Shown one piece after another: positions 45,072 to 56,315 of a stretch of DNA of 64,000 bases. Origin of the DNA: Puccinia triticina. Taxonomy: Eukaryota; Basidiomycota; Pucciniomycetes; Pucciniales; Pucciniaceae. Both the position numbers and the translations under genes were made by a program. The notes beneath the pieces are model-generated. The model had not been told where the DNA came from. It saw nothing but the letters and a program-made list of their open reading frames with translations, and made no database searches. How positions within the stretch are numbered: the stretch's first letter is position 1; every line of letters starts with the position of its first letter. Location: NCBI RefSeq assembly GCF_026914185.1, contig NC_070558.1:8875501-8939500 (forward strand), read 5' to 3'.

Positions 45072-45595
45072 ATGGCTGGTCCGAATCTAGAACTGGCCAA
45101 GTTCGGAGTACGTCCCTCATTACACCTGAAAAAAAAAAAAAAACCATTCCTTCTCCAAACAGGAAGCAACAACAGAAATCATCGACGGAGCCTGATATGT
45201 GTGTGGACCTTTTCTAGATGTACGTCTTTTTCCCCATCCTCGTCATGGTCCACTATGGCGACCCGGATTGGTACCACAAATACGTCCTACCCGACAGGTC
45301 GCAATTCCTCAAACTAGATAAAATGGCGCCGGTTGAGTCCTCCACCAAGAATATATCCTGTTTTTGAAAATTACTTAATCAGGTTCTGTTGACCTGATGA
45401 TTTCTGCAGTCCCCTCCCAGGAACCGATCCGAGCTACAGCAAGAACTGGAACACTTTAGAAACCTCCGCGAAGAACGTAAACAGAAACAACACTATATTT
45501 CCTCATCAAGCACAGATCTACCACAGAACCCCTCCTCGCCCTCTTCTTCGCAACCGCAATCAAGCTCGCAATCTCCAGAAACAAGACTCGTTTGA
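45072..45595 (+). CDS. PET100: Cytochrome c oxidase assembly factor PET100
   Basis: Three exons: 45072-45107, 45218-45331 and 45410-45595, giving 111 residues. The protein begins MAGPNLELAKFG, then MYVFFPILVMVHYGDPDWYH and KYVLPDRSQF. This is the Pet100 signature: a conserved N-terminus, one membrane-spanning segment (about residues 13-24) and the DWYxKxVLP motif. Pet100 is an inner-mitochondrial-membrane protein that helps assemble complex IV subcomplexes. The C-terminus is a charged helix (RSELQQELEHFRNLREERKQ) and a Ser/Gln-rich end. The first exon is only 12 codons, and the join after FG restores the conserved FGMY sequence. Confidence 0.88.
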
Positions 45596-46749
45596 CATCT
45601 GTTGGCTCATCATCTCAAAAACCTTGAAATTTGCACCTCTCTGCAATCTCGAAGCTTGTATTCATTCCTCTTGAATCAAAGGAAGTGTACGCTCGGCAAA
45701 CATTGGTCTTGTGTTGTGTTTTTGCCTTTGTCTCCGGCGACAGCTCATGCGACCAATTGTCGTACATGGATAGCCCTTGACTAGGCTCGGGGGTTGGATT
45801 GGTGGCGGGCAGGCGTTGAATTCGATCGGACAGGGTCCGACCCTGGGGGAATACGAAGACTGTAATTTTTGCGGATGAGAGCCGGGCGGAGATAGATGGT
45901 CAGGCTCTCAAATAACGTGCGATATCTGCATGTAATCTCATAGTTCAGATGCTTGGCACCTGCAGGTGAGCTTTTTTTTGGAGGATGCCTCGGAGAAACC
46001 TGGCAAAACGATTCCGGATCGTCATCCTTTGAACCCCGGCCGGGCGTTTCACATGGCCTGGATTGGACATGCCGTCAACGCGTTTCTCACGTAGCAGCGC
46101 GTTTCACATGGTCTGGGTTGAACAGGTGGGCAGCTGTCGGCAGACTGTTAGTTCTGAACTGCTCTGACAGGAAGCACGACGTCAGATGAAGAACATGTTG
46201 GCTCGGCCAGAGTCTTGTGTGTTCGGGCGCCCTCCGAATGCCGCTGTAGCGCTCAGCGGGGCGGGCGTGTTGAACAGAGATGAGGGCCCAGGTGATTCCC
46301 AACCAAGAACAAGGGGGCAAGGCATTTGATCGGGAGGGTCAGTGAGCATTCCCCCGACCAAGACACCGATCCATGTGCTAGCACTAGCAGATGACAGCCT
46401 TGCATGTTTAGTCTGAACACGATGGACAATTGATTTTTTGTGCGAGAGAGTCTGACGGCTGTTGGCCCTGCGAGCACGCCGAGCGGCGCCGAGCTTGGGT
46501 GGGTACATTATGTATGGTGTATTGCGGTGAGTGAGCTGAACAGCATGCCGGGGCCGAGGTGGCCTGTCAGGTGCTCTCACCCGAGTACAAATCAAATCAA
46601 CCTACCTTCAATATTGTATTAGTGGATTTGATTTTTGTCAAGTTCTGTGCGGACAGGCGCGGACTGCTCGGCGCTGCATCCATGTTGGAGAAGGGAAAGA
46701 ACGGTTCCTCTTGGAGGCCAGAGGAAGGGACGAGGCCGGTTGGAAAGGC
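45596..46749. other. Intergenic region upstream of the secreted paralogue pair
   Basis: No gene seen. From about 46530 the sequence is similar to 48530 onward, marking the left limit of a segmental duplication. A short repeat, CGTTTCACATGGYCTGG, occurs at about 46047 and 46100. Confidence 0.4.
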
Positions 46750-46756
46750 ATAAATA
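46750..46756 (+). promoter_or_regulatory. TATA box of secreted paralogue 1
   Basis: ATAAATA, within a block GAGGCCGGTTGGAAAGG shared with paralogue 2, 126 bases before the start codon (measured from its last base). Confidence 0.6.
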
Positions 46757-46881
46757 GCTGACCATCCCCCCGCTTCTTCTTACGCTCATCCGCTCACCCA
46801 CCCGATTCAGACACACCTTCAGCCACTATCCCCATCACTTTCCCTTGAGCACCCCCCTGTTTCAAACCCCAGCCATCCAAC

Positions 46882-47354
46882 ATGCGTTTCACTGCTGTCG
46901 CCCTTGCTGCCACCCTGGCTCTCGTTCAAGCGTCTTCTGCCGAGCTCGCCGTTGAGAAGCGTGGTATTTTCGACTTCCTGATTCCTGGTGGAGGTTTCCC
47001 CGAAACCGGAATGTCGTGTGGCCACAATCGCAACCTCGTCGGCTTGGGCCTCGGCAACGCTAACACCTGCACGATGATGAACAACGGTGGTTCCACGGGT
47101 CCTATGCGATGTGGCGGAGCTGATTCCCTCGTCCAACTCGACCTCGGCAATTACAACGGTTGCACCATGATGTCGAGCCCCTCCGACGCCCTCATGAACC
47201 CAGCCACCAGTGGCTTCGGTGGTGGTGATTTCTTCGCCAAGAGCACCGATGTAAGTTTTTCAATCGGACTTGAACACTGGACACCCCACTGATTTGAACT
47301 CTTGTCTGGTCGCAGGACAAGAAGGTTGGTGCCGAAGACAAGAACAAAGCATAG
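46882..47354 (+). CDS. Small secreted cysteine-containing protein, paralogue 1
   Basis: Two exons (46882-47250 and 47316-47354) encode 135 residues. A signal peptide (MRFTAVALAATLALVQASSA) is followed by a Kex2-like site VEKR and a mature part beginning GIFDFLIPGGG. It has four cysteines (MSCGH, NTCTM, MRCGG, NGCTM) and Gly/Asn-rich sequence (NLVGLGLGNAN). The C-terminus, encoded by the small second exon, is DKKVGAEDKNKA. No known domain is recognised. Size, signal peptide, protease site and cysteines fit a candidate effector or a secreted surface protein of a rust fungus; the function is unknown. It lacks the two C-terminal cysteines of paralogue 2. Confidence 0.8.
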
Positions 47355-48734
47355 GAGTATAGATATCCGGATGCGGTGAGTTTTGTCTCCCTACCCCTAC
47401 ATTAAGTTGGCCCGTCACTAACTGTCCCGTTCGCACCCTGCGCGTTTCCTCACAGGAGCAATTGTGGTCGATCTCGGTGCCGCGACGATTCCCCGATGCC
47501 CCTCTTGTTTTCTACGCTCTTTTCCCGGCTTGCTTGCACGCGAAAGCTCTAACATTTTCCTTGCTTGCACGCGAAAGCCCTAACATTTTCCCCCGTCTCA
47601 CACTCGTTTAATAATCCTAATAATCATGACAACTGATTGATTTCTGCAAATGTAAATAAACGAAGCTTGTGTCCAAACCCAGCCGCTCAATTGCATGTTA
47701 TTGACACCACCTCATATCTACCAAAAAACTTCTCATAATCTTGCTTTACGCAGTGCTGCCTCTTTTAGAGAAACCGCCACTTGGCTGCAGACGGATGACA
47801 AGTTTGGAGGTCCATGGACCGCGTCTGAGTAAAAATTGACCTTGTTAAGGCTGCGACAAGCCACTATCCACTTCCTATGAGCTGATACTCGTTGACACAC
47901 CGGCTGATCTACGCAGAGATACACTGCCTCCTGTACCCGCTCTAATGGGCGCACATGAGAGCCGGTCCTGGCGGGTCCGGGGCGCTATGCTTGCAGTGGA
48001 TGCCACTCTCGAGAAGCGTTTGCTGGCCTCCTCCTCTCACAAACCCGCTTGGTTTGTTTTGTCGATCCCGATCCCAGACGACGCGGGCAGTTAGGTATCT
48101 TTATCCTCCCTGTCTGAAGGATCGATGAGGAATCATTTTCGGGCCGATCAATTGGATCGGTCTAAGAGCATGGCAGAAGTAATTACCCGAGCCCCAGCTG
48201 ACGATACCCTACTCCCCACTTAACCAAGTCCCTCTATGGGAGTGGGGACGCCGTTCCGCGGGGACCGCAAACTGAAAAGTGGTAAATTTCCAAAACTGGC
48301 AGGAACCATTTTCATTGCGTTTTCGAATGACTGTAGTTCAGTTGTGAACGCAAGTTAAGGTTATTGGGAGGAAACCTGAGCAAACGGTGCTCGACTCATG
48401 TGAAACCGGCTGAGAGTGGATGAATCGTGAGAGAGGCAGCTGGACTCCGGAGTCCAATCTTCGGAATGTGTTTGCAATGTGTACATATCGTGGTGAGTGG
48501 AGGGGACAACAGGCGACAACATGCCGAGGCCAAGATGGCCTCGATCAATGCCCTTCAATAGCCTTCAATGCCTGTCTCACCAGGTCTCACCCGATTGCGA
48601 ATCAAATAAGTACAATTTACATAGACATTTGATTTCTGTCAAGCTTTGGGCTGACTGCTCGGCACTGCATCAAATGGCATGAGAAGGGGACGAACAGTTT
48701 CTCATGGTGGAAGGACGAGGCCGGTTGGAAAGGG
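47355..48734. other. Spacer between the two secreted paralogues
   Basis: 3' flank of copy 1 and promoter of copy 2. It contains a tandem TTGCTTGCACGCGAAAGC repeat at about 47530 and 47560, next to CCCTAACATTTTCC. The frame at 47733-47954 on the minus strand has no support. Confidence 0.45.
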
Positions 48735-48740
48735 ATAAAT
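48735..48740 (+). promoter_or_regulatory. TATA-like box of secreted paralogue 2
   Basis: ATAAAT in the block GAGGCCGGTTGGAAAGG, at the position equivalent to copy 1. Confidence 0.5.
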
Positions 48741-48866
48741 GGCTGACCATCACCCCGTCTCGGCGTCCCTCATCCGCACACCAACTCATATTCAGCCACA
48801 GCTTCAACCACTACACTCTCCACTTTCCCTTGAACAACCCCCTGTTGCCAACCCCAGCCATCCAAC

Positions 48867-49371
48867 ATGCGCTTCACTGCCGTCGCTCTTGCTGCCACCC
48901 TGGCTTTCGCTCAAGCGACTGCCGCCGAGCTTTCCACGCTCGCCGTTGAGAAGCGTGGTATTTTCGACTTCCTGATTCCTGGTGGAGGTCTCCCCGAAAC
49001 CGGAATGTCGTGTGGCCACAATCGCAACCTCGTCGGCTTGGGCCTCGGCAACGCTAACACCTGCACGATGGTGAACAACGGTGGTGCCACGGGTCCTATG
49101 CGATGTGGCGGAGCTGAATCCCTCCTCCAAGTCGACATCAGCCAGTACAACGGTTGTAGCATGCAGAACAATGCCCAGGCCGACACATGTGCACTATTTT
49201 GGAGCCCCAACTGTGGACTCCTATCCCCACCCAGCAGCGGCTTATTCGCTAAGAGCACCGATGTAAGTCTTTGTAGGAGACACGATTACTCCATATGACC
49301 AAACACTGACCACAATACATATCCTGTGACAGGATATGAAGGTTGGTGCCGAGAACAAGGACCAAGCCTAA
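48867..49371 (+). CDS. Small secreted cysteine-containing protein, paralogue 2
   Basis: Two exons (48867-49262 and 49333-49371) encode 144 residues. A signal peptide (MRFTAVALAATLAFAQATAA) is followed by LAVEKR (Kex2-like) and GIFDFLIPGGG. Six cysteines: the four of paralogue 1 plus two more in ADTCALFWSPNCGLL. The second exon encodes DMKVGAENKDQA, matching paralogue 1. The intron sits at the same place, after AKSTD. From the Kex2 site to RCGGA the two genes are nearly identical at base level, then diverge sharply. No known domain. Confidence 0.8.
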
Positions 49372-50624
49372 GTAGGCCGCTTGATATGGTCTGATGTGGT
49401 CGGTTTTGATTCCCTAACTCTACGCTGAGTTCGCTGGTGACTGACCCGTTCTTTTCAACTTGCTGAATCGCTCACAGGGCGAATTGGCGTCGATCTCGGC
49501 GCGATGATTTTTCGACGGCCTCTCTCGGTCCCAATCCTTATATTTGATCACGAAGCCTCTTTCCATTCCATGCTCTTACATTCGTTTAATAATCCTAACA
49601 ATCATGATCATTGATTTTTGTATATGCAAACAACCCAAGCCTGTGTCCCCAACTCTGCTGCCCAATTGCATGTTATTCACGCCAGCTCGCATGTTTCAAA
49701 AAGAACTGTCATGTTGCTTTACGCAGTGCTGCCCCATTGAGACACACAGTGTGTCCACACTGCCATATAGCAGGAGATGTGTGCAAAGGCTGGACAATTC
49801 CCTTCAAGAACCTGGTGAGGCCATTTGGAGAAAGCCTTGAAGACTTCCAAACAATGTTGCCAGCCGATGATGTATCGGTCTTCTGTACAGCATGTCGAGG
49901 AATTATTTTCCAGCCGATCCATTGTATCGGTCCGAGAGAATGGCAGGAGTATTTCCTCGTAATTCTCGGCTTCCTTCGATCGGAGGTGTGAGCACAAATC
50001 CCCCCCCCCCCCCACCCACGTCCACTGTGGCTTATCACGAAACCACGTCGGATCCCCTTCCCACTGAGTCGCGGGCTGCTTGGTGATATGGCCTGGTGTT
50101 ATGCCTCTCCGGGGGAGAGAAGTTGCCCGCTACGATCGGGTTATCTACCTTTCCTTCCCTCTAATAAGCTCTCACATTTGTTTACTGTTGTTCTCATCCC
50201 AAACCAATGATTTTTCCCTTTGTGAACAAGCGAAGCTTCGTCCCATTCCCCGCCGTCATTTTGATCCTGCTGTGATGTCCCAAATGATCCTCGCATGTGG
50301 CCATTATCAACTTTCGAATTATCAATTAGGTCATAAATCACTTGTTGGGTGAGCTACAAAAAAGCTATGCAGTCATGCAGTACACGAAGTATGCAAACAA
50401 CAAGTAAATAGGTAGAGCAACCAACCGGTGGCCATGTAGAGCTCAAGTTGGTACTCCTACAAAATACTGCAAACAGTCAAGGATACATGATTCCAAAAGT
50501 AGTATTTTGAAGGCCATGGCGTGTGTGAAGAGCGCTGGAAGATAGCAAACAGTCTCCTCGGCAGACGCATCACAATCTAGTCATGAAAATGGCAACCCGA
50601 TGTTTTGTGATGAGTTCCGATATA
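49372..50624. other. 3' flank of paralogue 2 and further degenerate copy
   Basis: Contains a run of 14 C at 50000-50013. Around 50170-50250 a partial third copy of the duplicated 3' flank is suggested by CTCACATTTGTTTA and AACAAGCGAAGCTT. No coding copy was found there. Confidence 0.45.
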
Positions 50625-52198
50625 TCAATACAATAAGTCGCGCTCCAATCGTTCTCTTGCAAGGTAATCGTCCTCTTCCAACTCTCTCCTCGCAAAGTTA
50701 TCATCGAGGCCCAGTTGGATGTCCGGGTACCGATCGTAATCGACCATGACGGGATCTCTCAAACCAGAATCTAGAATTCCAGTACCTTGGATATAGCGAG
50801 CATCATCGTCCAAGCGTCTCTCGGCTCGATATAGTTCTTCGTCATCTAGTCGGTTCTCCAATCTTCTCTCCTGGTCGTATAGCATCTCTTCCCCTGCAAG
50901 CCTGTCTAGACGGCGGTCCTGGTCGTAGATCAGGTCTCTGTCGTAATTCCGTTCTTGCTCATAAAGGACATTATCCATCATTTGGTTTTCGAGGGCTCTC
51001 TCTCGATCATGAAGGATGTTATCCTCGAGTCGGTCTCGCAGATAGTGTTCCTGATTTTCGAGTCTCCTTTCAGCGTTTTCGAGTGCGTGATATTGGACGT
51101 CTTGATTGAGACGGCGTTCTGAATCTAAAAGATGATCGACGTGAAGGCCGTTCTGAGCGTAGCGTAATTGCGAATCCAAATGACGATCGTTGAGAGGAAC
51201 GGTGCTCGAGTCGTTCCAAACCGGTGCGTAACGATGACTGAGAGTTGATGAGAGGGGGAGGAAACTGGAGTCCCATCCTCGGATCTTGTTTGCAAACCGG
51301 CTGCGCCAGTCTGGGCGGTGATGAAAGGGATTTCCGTAGCGCTCTCCCCACCACGAGTGATCGGACAGCCCGAGAAGGAGCCGATCGGTCTTAAAGAACA
51401 TCCTGTATGGTTAGCACCTGCAAGGATGGAATTGACAGGGAATATCTCATACATACATGGGCCATCGTTCTGTAATGTCGAATTCGTTCAGCTTCCTCTA
51501 ACTCTTCGAACGCTAATCGCATTCTCCAGCGTCGCAAGCGTTCCTCTTCGGTAAGGTGACGGTTCATTCGCAAGGCTGCCTAGAGATTGTTTTGATCAAG
51601 CGGATCCAAATTGGGGAAAGCGATGAGGTTGTGAAGAAAATGATATTTCAATGAAGGTTGATGGAATGGGTCGCGTACCTCATACTCTAGCAGATCACCA
51701 TAGGAGCCGTAGTAATCTACACAAGGAAATTGTCAAGGAATCGAGCAGGGCCAGCTCAAGTTGAGACAGCTCCAGAGACCTACCATCCTCCAAGTTGTAA
51801 TAGCACGCATGGAGATTGCGGTCATACGCGCGATTATTAAAGCGATACGTATAAGGCCCGTAGCTAGCTGGTCTCCAGACGCCACCTAGAACGCAGGTAA
51901 CGCCGTGATTGGATACAATTATTTCAAGTGTTGGGGTAATTCGCGGACAGTTCTCCGAGATGCGTGTCATATACATTTGTTGAGGTGTTGCATACCTAAA
52001 TCATAGCTCCCGCCTGTTCGTTCGACAACGCCAGGTCGGGAATAGGCGAGATCGGGACGCGAATACGAACCTTTGCGAGACGAACCGAGTTATGAAGCAG
52101 GATCAATAACTTTCTGAGATGATTTTTCCGAACACAAGATACATGTCATCCAACTCACGTCTAAGCATTGCTCCGCCTGAATTGTTGGGATAGCGCAT
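50625..52198 (-). CDS. Coiled-coil protein of an unrecognised family, paralogue A
   Basis: Six exons on the minus strand: 52198-52159, 52070-51996, 51885-51784, 51716-51679, 51579-51457 and 51389-50625. They encode 380 residues. The N-terminal half carries GGVWRPASYGPYTYRFNNRA, YYNLEDDYYGSYGDLLEYE, EERLRRWRMRLAFEELEEAE and LGLSDHSWWGERYG. The C-terminal half is a repetitive charged stretch of units like YDQERRLENRLDDEELYRAE. Its relative at 58193-59374 shares the motifs in the same order, and the 38- and 123-base exons are identical in length and phase in both. No known domain is recognised. The repeat region suggests an elongated helix. The final acceptor was placed to keep frame and alignment with paralogue B. 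Confidence 0.75.
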
Positions 52199-52924
52199 AG
52201 ATCAGTTCAAGAGAAGATGAGGCTGAGAGGGTTCTGGATGGGATAGATATCTTGACCGTTCAAGATTATCAAGAATCTAATTGGTATTTATATAAATTGG
52301 TCAAGCTGCTCCCAGCTTCTTGTCTGTAGCTTCTAGACTTCTGTCGATATCCACGCAGCCTCTGCCTCCCAAGTCCCAATCCAAGCCCGATCGGACAGCG
52401 ACGGTAGGCAAGGCGGTGTTGTGTGATACATCATACGCTTGTTTGGCAAGCTCGGCTGGATACATAAAATATGTAACCCATACATCAGCTGCTCGGCTGC
52501 TCACTGAGCTCGAGCTGCTGCTAGGTTCAACCGGCCTGGCCGCTCCAGCCGAGACCTTGTTTCTGTCTGCGGCCAGTTTCTGAAGAAATGAGCGGGATCT
52601 CGTATGGGCTTGCCGGCATCGCTTGGGGTCCTTTGGAGCCTGAATTCCGAGCTCTGGTGTTGGACGGTCTCCTTCTAACCCTCGCCGTTCGGGGGGGTTT
52701 CAAGAAGGAAAGGCTCCGCAAATTGGCAAATTTTCCAGGTGTGGCGAGCACTGTTGGATCCGGGCAACAGAGCAAAAGGCTTTCTGGGGGGCCGCACACC
52801 AGAAGGGGGTTTGGGCAGGCCCATCCGGCCCGCGCCCGGCGGCCCCGCCCCGTTCTGGACCCTGGTCACCCTTTGCATCCGGCTCGAGCCAACACCCAGC
52901 AAGGATTACTCCGCACACCTCGCC
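52199..52924. other. Promoter region between paralogue A (-) and SWD2 (+)
   Basis: Divergent gap. A TATTTATATAA-like tract at about 52285-52295 may serve the minus-strand gene. The right half is GC-rich. The SWD2 frame is open upstream of its ATG but lacks family similarity there. Confidence 0.4.
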
Positions 52925-54588
52925 ATGTCTTCGAGTCAGACACCCTCCGGCGGGGCGTCAGCCAAAGTCGTGCTGACCCCTGAATCAATGGTATACTTTA
53001 TCGATCTGGTCTTGGCTAGTCCGAGTTGAGAGCTGATATATCGTCCTTTTGTTGCAGAGTAGCTTGAAGATGGCCAAGGTCTTCAGAACGCACAATGCCC
53101 CCGGTTCTTCGTTCACGTCAATTTCCTTTGACGATCGGGGCGAGCACCTAATCACCACCGCGGAAGATGAGACGTTGCAACTCTTTGGAGCCCGTAATGG
53201 AAAGTAAGCAGTCTCTTGTTTTCGGTACTCGATCGTATATTCATAATCCTTTATCCATTCCGCTAGACATCTAAAACAGGCCTTCTCCAAAAAGTACGGC
53301 TGCTCTCTCGCCCGGTTTACTCACAAATCATCAGCTGTCATCCACGCATCAACAAAAGAGGATGGTTAGCAAGCTTCCTCGATCGAATAAACCTAACAGG
53401 ATTCGGCACACCTTTTCACTAATTTCTTTTCGAATGAATTCATTAGATACCATTCGATATCTTTCTCTACATGATAATACGTACATTCGATATTTCAAGG
53501 GGCACAAGCGAAGGTTGGTTGGCTTCGGCGATAGAAATACAATCACCAGGCTAACCAGTTTTCTCATTCGGCTCCAAACTCAGGGTAGTATCTCTGGAAA
53601 TGTCGCCGCGTGACGATACAGTATTATCTGGCTCGACTGACGACACCGTCCGATTGTGGGATTTACGATCGGCTTCATGTCAGGTTTGTGTCGTGATTCA
53701 CACTGCATCCCTGTGGTTTCCTGCTAGTTGATTCACTGTTCCGATCGTCGAAATATCTAGGGAGTTTTAAACATTGCTGGCCAGCCTTGCGTCGCGTTCG
53801 ATCCATCTGGCTTGGTCTTTGCGATTGCACTAAATATGAAACAAACTATCTTGCTTTATGATCTACGAGAATTTGATTCTGTTCGTCCCCTTTCCCATCT
53901 CAAATCATCAACTGCTTGATCTTTGTACCTACTCAACCCTCCACTCATGCACAGGAACCGTTCATCGCGAAGCATATTGAAGATCCCGTACTGGCAAGAA
54001 GATCATATCCGCCCCCACCCCCAAACTTGTTTACCTCGCTCAAATTCTCTAATGACGGATCAAAGCTTCTGGTCGGGACGGCTGGTGATGTCCATTATGT
54101 TTTGGACGCATTTAACGGCGATATCTTGGCGCGACTAGAAGGTACTTTGACTGTCCGCCATGCTTAACGAGCCTATCTGATCATTGGGATCATACTCGAT
54201 CTTTTGACACTCAGGTCACCAGGGACTTGGATCGGCGCCTCCACTCGACTCAATGCTTCCTGGACAATCTGGTTCATCTGAAGAAACAACGTGGACGCCT
54301 GACAGCAGATACGTGTTTTCTGGAAGCGCGAATGGTAAGGTGTTTGTCTGGGATGTCCAACCACCCAAGGATGACCCGATTCATGCGATGCGTGCCCCGC
54401 AAAGCCCTCATGCTACTTGGGAGCCATTGAAAATTTACGATGGTCACTTAGGCAACCCGGCGAGATGTGTTGCATTTAACCCTCGTCTGGGTATGCTTGC
54501 CACCGCCGCCACTGAACTTTCATTTTGGTTGCCCGGGCATGCGGGTGGTACAAGCAATGATCACGGAGATGTCGAAATGCATTCTTAA
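52925..54588 (+). CDS. SWD2: SWD2/WDR82 WD-repeat protein
   Basis: Eight exons: 52925-52990, 53058-53203, 53267-53364, 53447-53513, 53584-53683, 53761-53880, 53955-54141 and 54215-54588. They encode 385 residues. The order of WD repeats follows WDR82/Swd2: [127 protein letters not shown] and a final ELSFWLPG. Swd2 is a subunit of the COMPASS histone H3K4 methyltransferase and, in yeast, of the cleavage and polyadenylation factor, so it acts in the nucleus. All eight exons keep frame and align without gaps in the core. Slightly longer than animal WDR82 (313 residues) because of the N-terminus and inserts with prolines ([10 protein letters not shown]). Confidence 0.92.
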
Positions 54589-55658
54589 AACCACCTTTGG
54601 ATCTGAATTTCCTTGTTTTGTTGTACCATTGAGAAAAGTCACCCTGATCAATATTCTAGACACGTGACTAAACCGCCGTTCCCCGTTTTTGTTAGGCCAA
54701 TCCGCCACATAAATTGCGGGTTGTGACATTCGAAGAGATGAATCACAGTCATTCCACCAGTTGACCACCCAGCTCCCAGCTGAGAGGAGTACATTTGCCG
54801 GCCAGCACCCTCGATCTCAATAGTCAGCACAGACTGGTCATTGAGAGGACACACTCCCTCAATGGCCTGTCAGTAGCACCAGACAAAAAATCACATCTTG
54901 ACGAAAAAAAAAAACCGCGGGTACTGCTGGTACCCGCCTAAGGCCGCTGGTCCCCGGGTCCATTTCAACATTCTCTAAGCTTCATAAGGTCCTTAAACCA
55001 GATAGATGTTAAGCGTATTACTGATTTCAAAATGTACTGTGCTCCAAGAGCAGGCTCATATTAAAGCCTGCCCTGAAGAGAGCACAAGACAAGGTTGAAG
55101 ACGGTCTCCAATCTTATTGGCCATTCCACCCAAGTTTGCTCTGGTCCTTTGGAATCCACCATGAGGATAGGCTGGGTCGAAATTCAATTTCTGGATCTAA
55201 GAGGAGGGGGGAGGGGCGCTGGGATTGTGGATTTCTTTAGTATCTTTCAAGGATTTCAATCCAATTTTCATTTTATGGTAGATACGATTGATGGAAAAAT
55301 GATGATTTTCTTCTGTTTATTCTTGTATAGCCAGATTTTATCGGTATAGTATGAGAGGGAAAAAAGCGAGGGGGATGGAAATCACGAGTGAGGAGATGGA
55401 ATGATTGTGGCACCGCACAATAACAAAGAAAAAAGCACGATGGGGACCTGTGACAAAACAAAACAAAAAACCATGATTGAAGGAATAGGAAGACTTGTGC
55501 TGAAATTCAGGATGAAAAGACAAGGATGTACAAATCACAGGTCTTGAAAGTGGAAGAATGGAGTATGGGGGAAGATATTTCTAAACCAGCAGAAGAAGTG
55601 CGCGCTTCACAGAAGCCAGTCGATTCGGCGATTGGTGATGTGTTTCCAAACGGTCGGA
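54589..55658. other. Intergenic region
   Basis: 3' flanks of convergent genes SWD2 (+) and the acidic protein (-), with a CGCGGGTACTGCTGGTACCC inverted repeat at about 54916-54935. No gene supported. Confidence 0.4.
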
Positions 55659-56315
55659 TCAGAAAATGAAGTCGCCGAAGATGTCCGAGTCATTGACGCT
55701 TGTGATAAGATGATCCTGGGCCGTATTTTGATGAAAGTCAGATGACTTGGTTGGAAGGTGGTAGTTTTTGTTTTCCCTGGGAAGAACTGAACCAGGCCGG
55801 GCGGGGCTGCTCTCCTCGGTCTTCTCGAGTTGGGTTCGAAGGATAGGCAGATTCCGTCTGATCAATTCACGCTCTTCGCTCGTGTAGGTAAAGAAATCTG
55901 GCAGAAGCCTTCCGTCCAGCCGATCGGTTCCATCGTCCAGATCCTCCGCCTCGTTTTGGAGAGACGACCTTCGGGACAACGCCGACAAATCGTCCTGGCA
56001 CTCGTAGTCCTCAAAGGGGAGTAATTTTTCAAATTCGAATGCTGTTGAGTAGCTGTCTTCAATCACCACGACAACGTTTGATTGGAAGCGTTCGGTGTTT
56101 GGGTATGGACTAGAAACCAATTGAGATGGCGGGTTGACGATCTCAAAAAAGGTGGCGATTGAGCTTGAGCCGGATGCGTCACTGCTACTCCAACGATTCC
56201 TGTTGTGGCTCATAGTCTCGTCCTGGGGAGCTTCATCCATCTCTTGAGCGATGGCATTGGACGAGCTCGAAAGCTCGCACTCTTGGTTGCTGAGTTCTTG
56301 GTTGAATACCGACAT
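55659..56315 (-). CDS. Acidic hypothetical protein, single exon
   Basis: An uninterrupted 218-codon frame starting MSVFNQELSNQECELSSSSN. Asp/Glu- and Ser-rich throughout, with FEFEKLLPFEDYECQDDLSA, a predicted helical stretch (SEERELIRRNLPILRTQLEK) and a hydrophobic, acidic end (NDSDIFGDFIF). No known domain and no signal peptide. A GATAAATA on the minus strand near 56503 could be its promoter. The length and the sharp start and end make it more likely a gene than chance, but there is no homologue I recognise. Confidence 0.55.
   Translation of the reverse strand: MSVFNQELSNQECELSSSSNAIAQEMDEAPQDETMSHNRNRWSSSDASGSSSIATFFEIVNPPSQLVSSPYPNTERFQSNVVVVIEDSYSTAFEFEKLLPFEDYECQDDLSALSRRSSLQNEAEDLDDGTDRLDGRLLPDFFTYTSEERELIRRNLPILRTQLEKTEESSPARPGSVLPRENKNYHLPTKSSDFHQNTAQDHLITSVNDSDIFGDFIF

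Larger units (their letters stand above)
46530..50030 (+). repeat. Tandem segmental duplication of about 1.98 kb period
   Basis: Promoter, gene and 3' flank occur twice: for example CTTTACGCAGTGCTGCC at about 47743 and 49719, CAATTGCATGTTATT at about 47690 and 49662, and a GATCGGTC-containing block at about 48150 and 49930. The two start codons are 1,985 bases apart. Outside the first half of exon 1 the copies are clearly diverged, so the duplication is not recent overall. Confidence 0.75.

Noticed and set aside
50000..50013. Run of 14 C as a possible telomeric or regulatory tract.
   Set aside because: An isolated homopolymer, which may vary by replication slippage or sequencing error. No repeat of a telomeric kind nearby.
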